Below, in pieces: positions 14,345-16,999 of a DNA stretch of 16,999 bases. Position numbers and translations under genes: made by a program. Source of the DNA: JAVJUS01 sp040220455 (GTDB lineage Bacteria; Pseudomonadota; Alphaproteobacteria; DSM-16000; Inquilinaceae); NCBI GenBank assembly GCA_040220455.1, contig JAVJUS010000027.1, positions 1-16,999 of the forward strand. The letters run 5' to 3'. The first letter of the stretch is position 1; the number at the start of each line of letters is the position of its first letter. The notes under the pieces are model-generated. The model was not told the DNA's origin. It saw only the letters and a list, made by a program, of their open reading frames with translations, and made no database searches.

Positions 14345-14824
14345 ATGCCCCGCCCGAACCCCCGTCGGGTCAAGATCCACCGCAGCTACACGGTCGAGGA
14401 GATCGCGGACCTGTTCGGGGTCCATCCGAACACGGTCCGGAACTGGCTCCGGCGCGGCCTGTCGGCGATCGACGATCATCACCCCATCCTGGTCCACGGC
14501 ACCGAGTTGCGTCGCTTCCTGGAGCAGAGGCGGCTGGCGGCCAGGCGGCCCTGCGCGCCCGGCGAGATCTTCTGCCTCGCGTGCCGGGCGCCGAAGCGCC
14601 CCGATGGCGGGATCGCCGACCTGATCCCCAGGACCCCCGCCAAGGGGCTGCTGCGCGGGCTGTGCCCGGACTGCGGCACCCTCATGAACCGCTGGGTCGC
14701 GCTCGATCGGCTCGACGCCGTGCGCGGCGATCTCGACGTCGCGATTCCGGAGGCCGAACGACGCATGGGCGATTGCTCGATGCCCATCGTGAAGTGTGAC
14801 TTTGCCAAGGACTCACCGACATGA
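14345..14824 (+). CDS. HTH_17-like DNA-binding protein with a zinc ribbon
   Basis: The protein is 159 residues long. A MerR/excisionase-like helix-turn-helix (YTVEEIADLFGVHPNTVRNW, 15-34) is followed by a wing-like region with HGTELRRFLEQRR (51-63). A zinc-ribbon-like pair of CxxC motifs lies at 77-80 (CLAC) and 107-110 (CPDC), with Arg/Lys-rich sequence between. The C-terminus is variable. It could be an excisionase or a transcription factor for the element. It starts 3 bases after the AlpA-like stop and ends overlapping the recombinase start by 4 bases (ATGA), a tightly coupled set. Confidence 0.78.
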   Translation: MPRPNPRRVKIHRSYTVEEIADLFGVHPNTVRNWLRRGLSAIDDHHPILVHGTELRRFLEQRRLAARRPCAPGEIFCLACRAPKRPDGGIADLIPRTPAKGLLRGLCPDCGTLMNRWVALDRLDAVRGDLDVAIPEAERRMGDCSMPIVKCDFAKDSPT

Positions 14825-15903
14825 CCCGGTACAACCCCGACAACGAGCGCCTCAAGCGCCGCTACTTTGAGTATCTGCGCGAGGCCCGGCGTCGCAACGA
14901 GGCCTCGGTCGACCAGGCCGCGGCGGCGCTCGCCCGGTTCGAGGCGTTCACCGGCTACAAGCCGTTCAAGGCATTTCACATTGAGCAGGCGGTCGCCTTC
15001 AAGCGGCACCTCGCTGCCCAGCGCAGCCAGCGCTCGCGGGGGACCCTGAGCAAGGCGACGCTCCACGCCACCCTCGCGGCCCTGCGCGCCTTCTTCGTTT
15101 GGCTCGCCGGCCAGCCGGGCTTCCGCCGCCGGATCTGCTACTCGGATGCCGACTACTTCCAGCTCTCCGAGCGCGAGACCCGGATCGCCCGGACCCGGCG
15201 CGAGCGGCCGGCACCGAGCCTCGAACAGGTCCTCCATGTGCTCAACACCCTGCCAGCCGGGACCGAGATCGAGCGCCGCGACCGGGCGGTGATCGCCTTC
15301 GCGCTGCTGACCGGCGCGCGCGACGGCGCGCTCGCCAGCCTCCGGCTCAAGCATGTCGACCTGGCCGAGGGCAAGGTCGTCCAGGACGGCCGCGAGGTGA
15401 ACACCAAGTTCGGCAAGACGATCGTCACCTGGTTCTTCCCGGTCGGCGACCCCGTGCGCCGGATCGTCGAGGACTGGGTGACCTTCCTGCGCGACGACAG
15501 GCTGTCGGGACCCGACGACCCGCTGTTCCCGGCGACCAAGGTCGTGGTCGGAGCCGACGGCCACTTCGCTGCCGCCGGGCTCGACCGGCGGGTCTGGTCG
15601 ACCGCGGCGCCGATCCGCAGAATCTTCAAGCAGGCGTTCGAGCAGGCCGGGCTGCCTGGGTTCCACCCGCACAGCATCCGTACCACCCTCACCCGGCTCG
15701 GCGAACAGCGCTGCCGGACACCCGAGCAGTTCAAGGCCTGGTCGCAGAATCTCGGCCACGAGAAGGTCATGACGACGTTCACGAGCTACGGCAGCGTCCC
15801 GTCCCATCGGCAGGCGGCGATCCTGCACGATCTCGGACAGCCCACCGATCAGGACGAGGAGACGGCCCGGCGAGTCCTGGCCGCCCTGCGGAGCGCCAAC
15901 TGA
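14821..15903 (+). CDS. Tyrosine recombinase/site-specific integrase (second)
   Basis: The protein is 360 residues long, of a different subfamily from the first integrase: no DUF4102 arm domain. A helical core-binding domain covers about 10-100 (KRRYFEYLREARRRN, ALARFEAFTGYKPF). The catalytic domain covers about 130-340 with Arg167 (TGARDGALASLR), a Lys near 196-199 (TKFGK), His284-x-x-Arg287 (HPHSIRTTL), His313 (NLGHEKVMTTF) and nucleophile Tyr323. The full set of catalytic positions is present. ATG 14821 overlaps the upstream stop. The AlpA/HTH/recombinase arrangement suggests the second recombinase is controlled by the small regulators. It may belong to a nested element. Confidence 0.9.
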   Translation: MTRYNPDNERLKRRYFEYLREARRRNEASVDQAAAALARFEAFTGYKPFKAFHIEQAVAFKRHLAAQRSQRSRGTLSKATLHATLAALRAFFVWLAGQPGFRRRICYSDADYFQLSERETRIARTRRERPAPSLEQVLHVLNTLPAGTEIERRDRAVIAFALLTGARDGALASLRLKHVDLAEGKVVQDGREVNTKFGKTIVTWFFPVGDPVRRIVEDWVTFLRDDRLSGPDDPLFPATKVVVGADGHFAAAGLDRRVWSTAAPIRRIFKQAFEQAGLPGFHPHSIRTTLTRLGEQRCRTPEQFKAWSQNLGHEKVMTTFTSYGSVPSHRQAAILHDLGQPTDQDEETARRVLAALRSAN

Positions 15904-15930
15904 CCGAGAAGGCTGGTCCGGCGGCTCGGC

Positions 15931-16168
15931 CTATCCCTCAGGCTCGATGGTGATGAAGCGGCGGATCTCGTCGGTCTTGAAGCCGAGCGCCATCGGCCGG
16001 GTGACGCCCGGTAGGACCGCGACGTCGTAGAGTTCCTCGCCCACTCCCTCGAAGGGCAGACAGTGGACCTTGTCGCCGGTCCACGGGCCGATCGCGACCA
16101 AACCTTACTGGGGTTAACGTAAGCACGCGCTCGCTGGCTGGCACGGTAACGGCGACCTCCTCGGTCAT
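15931..16168 (-). pseudogene. Frameshifted small gene remnant
   Basis: A start at 16168 opens MTEEVAVTVPASERVLTLTP, then the frame continues as Arg/Pro-rich sequence. In the neighbouring frame from 16098 to a TAG at 15931, 55 residues read well: VAIGPWTGDKVHCLPFEGVG, then ELYDVAVLPGVTRPMALGFK, then TDEIRRFITIEPEG. The join has a 20-base palindrome CTTAC(N10)GTAAG (16104-16123) and two in-frame TAA codons. It looks like one gene disrupted by a frameshift or short insertion. A separate small gene starting at TTG 16101 is possible. The family is not recognised. Confidence 0.42.
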
Positions 16169-16229
16169 TCGATCATCGCCCTGCTTTCGGGGCGACCAGT
16201 CTCGACTTCCCGACCGGCCCGGTGTCTCC

Positions 16230-16999
16230 GTTTCGATCCGCGCCCCCGCGTGGGGGGCGACATTACCGTATCCTCATGCCGCGACATCGTGACGGAGTTT
16301 CGATCCGCGCGCCCGCGTGGGGGGCGACGAAGAGCGAGCCGCGATCCGGCGCGAGGCGCTGGTTTCGATCCGCGCCCCCGCGTGGGGGGCGACTGGGCCT
16401 CTCCATCCTGTCCATTCCACGAATTCAGTTTCGATCCGCGCCCCCGCGTGGGGGGCGACAGGCATGGTTCTAGTTCCCGATCGCGATGTAGCGGTTTCGA
16501 TCCGCGCCCCCGCGTGGGGGGCGACACACCACCTCTCTCAGAGCCCAGGGCGGCAGGCCGTTTCGATCCGCGCCCCCGCGTGGGGGGCGACCGCAGCGAG
16601 CCGTTTGATATCGGCTGGGTCAACGGGTTTCGATCCGCGCCCCCGCGTGGGGGGCGACCGCTCGTCCAAGTCGCACCGTCATGCGTGACCCGGTTTCGAA
16701 CCGCGCCCCCGCGTGGGGGGCGCCCCTACTACCGCGAGGGTCCGCGCGGCGCCCCGGGTTTCGATCCGCGCCCCCGCGTGGGGGGCGACCGCCGAAGCGA
16801 AGTACGGTTACTCGGATGAATGGTTTCGATCCGCGCCCCCGCGTGGGGGGCGACTCCGCGAGTACGAGATACTTCAAAAGCGGGGCTACGTTTCGATCCG
16901 CGCCCCCGCGTGGGGGGCGACTCCCCGTCGGACTCAAGATCGGCGAGCATGGCGGGTTTCGATCCGCGCCCCCGCGTGGGGGGCGACCTGAGAACCGTT
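16230..16999 (-). CRISPR. Type I-C CRISPR array, trailer end, 12 repeats visible
   Basis: Twelve 32-base repeats start at 16230, 16297, 16362, 16428, 16494, 16560, 16627, 16693, 16758, 16823, 16890 and 16956. On + each begins GTTTCGATCC and ends GGGGGGCGAC. The eleven complete spacers are 33-35 bases and all differ; a twelfth spacer is cut by the window edge. On - the repeat starts GTCGCCCCCC and ends GGATCGAAAC, the type I-C form with a GAAAC end, so transcription is on - and the leader is to the right. The repeat at 16297 has one change (C to G at position 15 on +), and the repeat at 16693 has two (T to A at 8, A to C at 31). No cas gene is in the window; they are expected to the right. Confidence 0.97.

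Larger units (their letters stand above)
11893..15903 (+). mobile_element. Two-recombinase integrative element module
   Basis: Five genes on one strand: P4-type integrase, coiled-coil unknown, AlpA-like regulator, HTH/zinc-ribbon protein and a second tyrosine recombinase. Several overlap or lie within 3 bases of each other. This is the integration and regulatory end of an integrative island. The outer boundaries are not defined and no conjugation genes are visible, so cargo could extend right through the CRISPR array. Confidence 0.55.

Noticed and set aside
14479..15828. 449-residue open frame on - opposite the HTH gene and second recombinase
   Set aside because: Shadow frame; the + strand encodes two clear proteins here.
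16165..16819. Open frames with repeated PPTRGRGSK or FDPRPRVGGD peptides
   Set aside because: They are translations of the CRISPR repeats, not genes.

Overview
The window is GC-rich throughout. Its gene content (a DUF883/YqjE-type/DUF1328 membrane set, a PRC-barrel protein, TetR-paired metabolic genes, a P4-type integrase and a type I-C CRISPR array) fits a high-GC proteobacterium, most likely an alphaproteobacterium. This is inferred from gene families, not from a marker gene. It reads as chromosomal accessory sequence with mobile-element and defence content.

Left part (1-1976): the end of an upstream membrane protein gene, then a small-membrane-protein set on + (DUF883/ElaB-like, YqjE/holin-like, DUF1328/YtjA-like), a strong hairpin terminator, and a convergent secreted PRC-barrel protein on -. 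A 457-base divergent region follows. It holds two strong hairpins and possibly a promoter, and leads into two + genes 7 bases apart: an AAA ATPase and an HNH nuclease. These look like PtuA and PtuB of a Septu anti-phage system.

Middle part (4785-11557): three metabolic or regulatory groups. (1) A palindromic operator, then a four-helix membrane protein fused to an SRPBCC domain, then an overlapping TetR gene, followed by an NADPH-dependent FMN reductase. (2) A less GC-rich stretch with a DUF1993 gene on -. (3) A divergent cluster with TetR and a DUF418 membrane protein on - and an SDR oxidoreductase and a secreted cupin on +. Two copies of a TetR-type operator lie between the divergent starts.

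Right part (11558-15903): a mobile module, all on +. A P4-type tyrosine integrase overlaps a coiled-coil gene of unknown role. Two perfect 14-bp palindromes spaced 21 bp apart follow, and then three tightly packed genes: AlpA-like regulator, HTH/zinc-ribbon protein and a second tyrosine recombinase. A small frameshifted gene remnant on - comes next.

Right edge (16230-16999): the trailer end of a CRISPR array with type I-C repeats, 12 repeats visible and running out of the window. Repeat polarity puts the leader, and probably the cas genes, to the right. Septu, CRISPR and two recombinases within about 14 kb suggest a defence-rich accessory region. The least explained parts are the structured leader before the Septu genes, the tandem palindromes with the AlpA/HTH/recombinase trio, and the unknown gene coupled to the first integrase.
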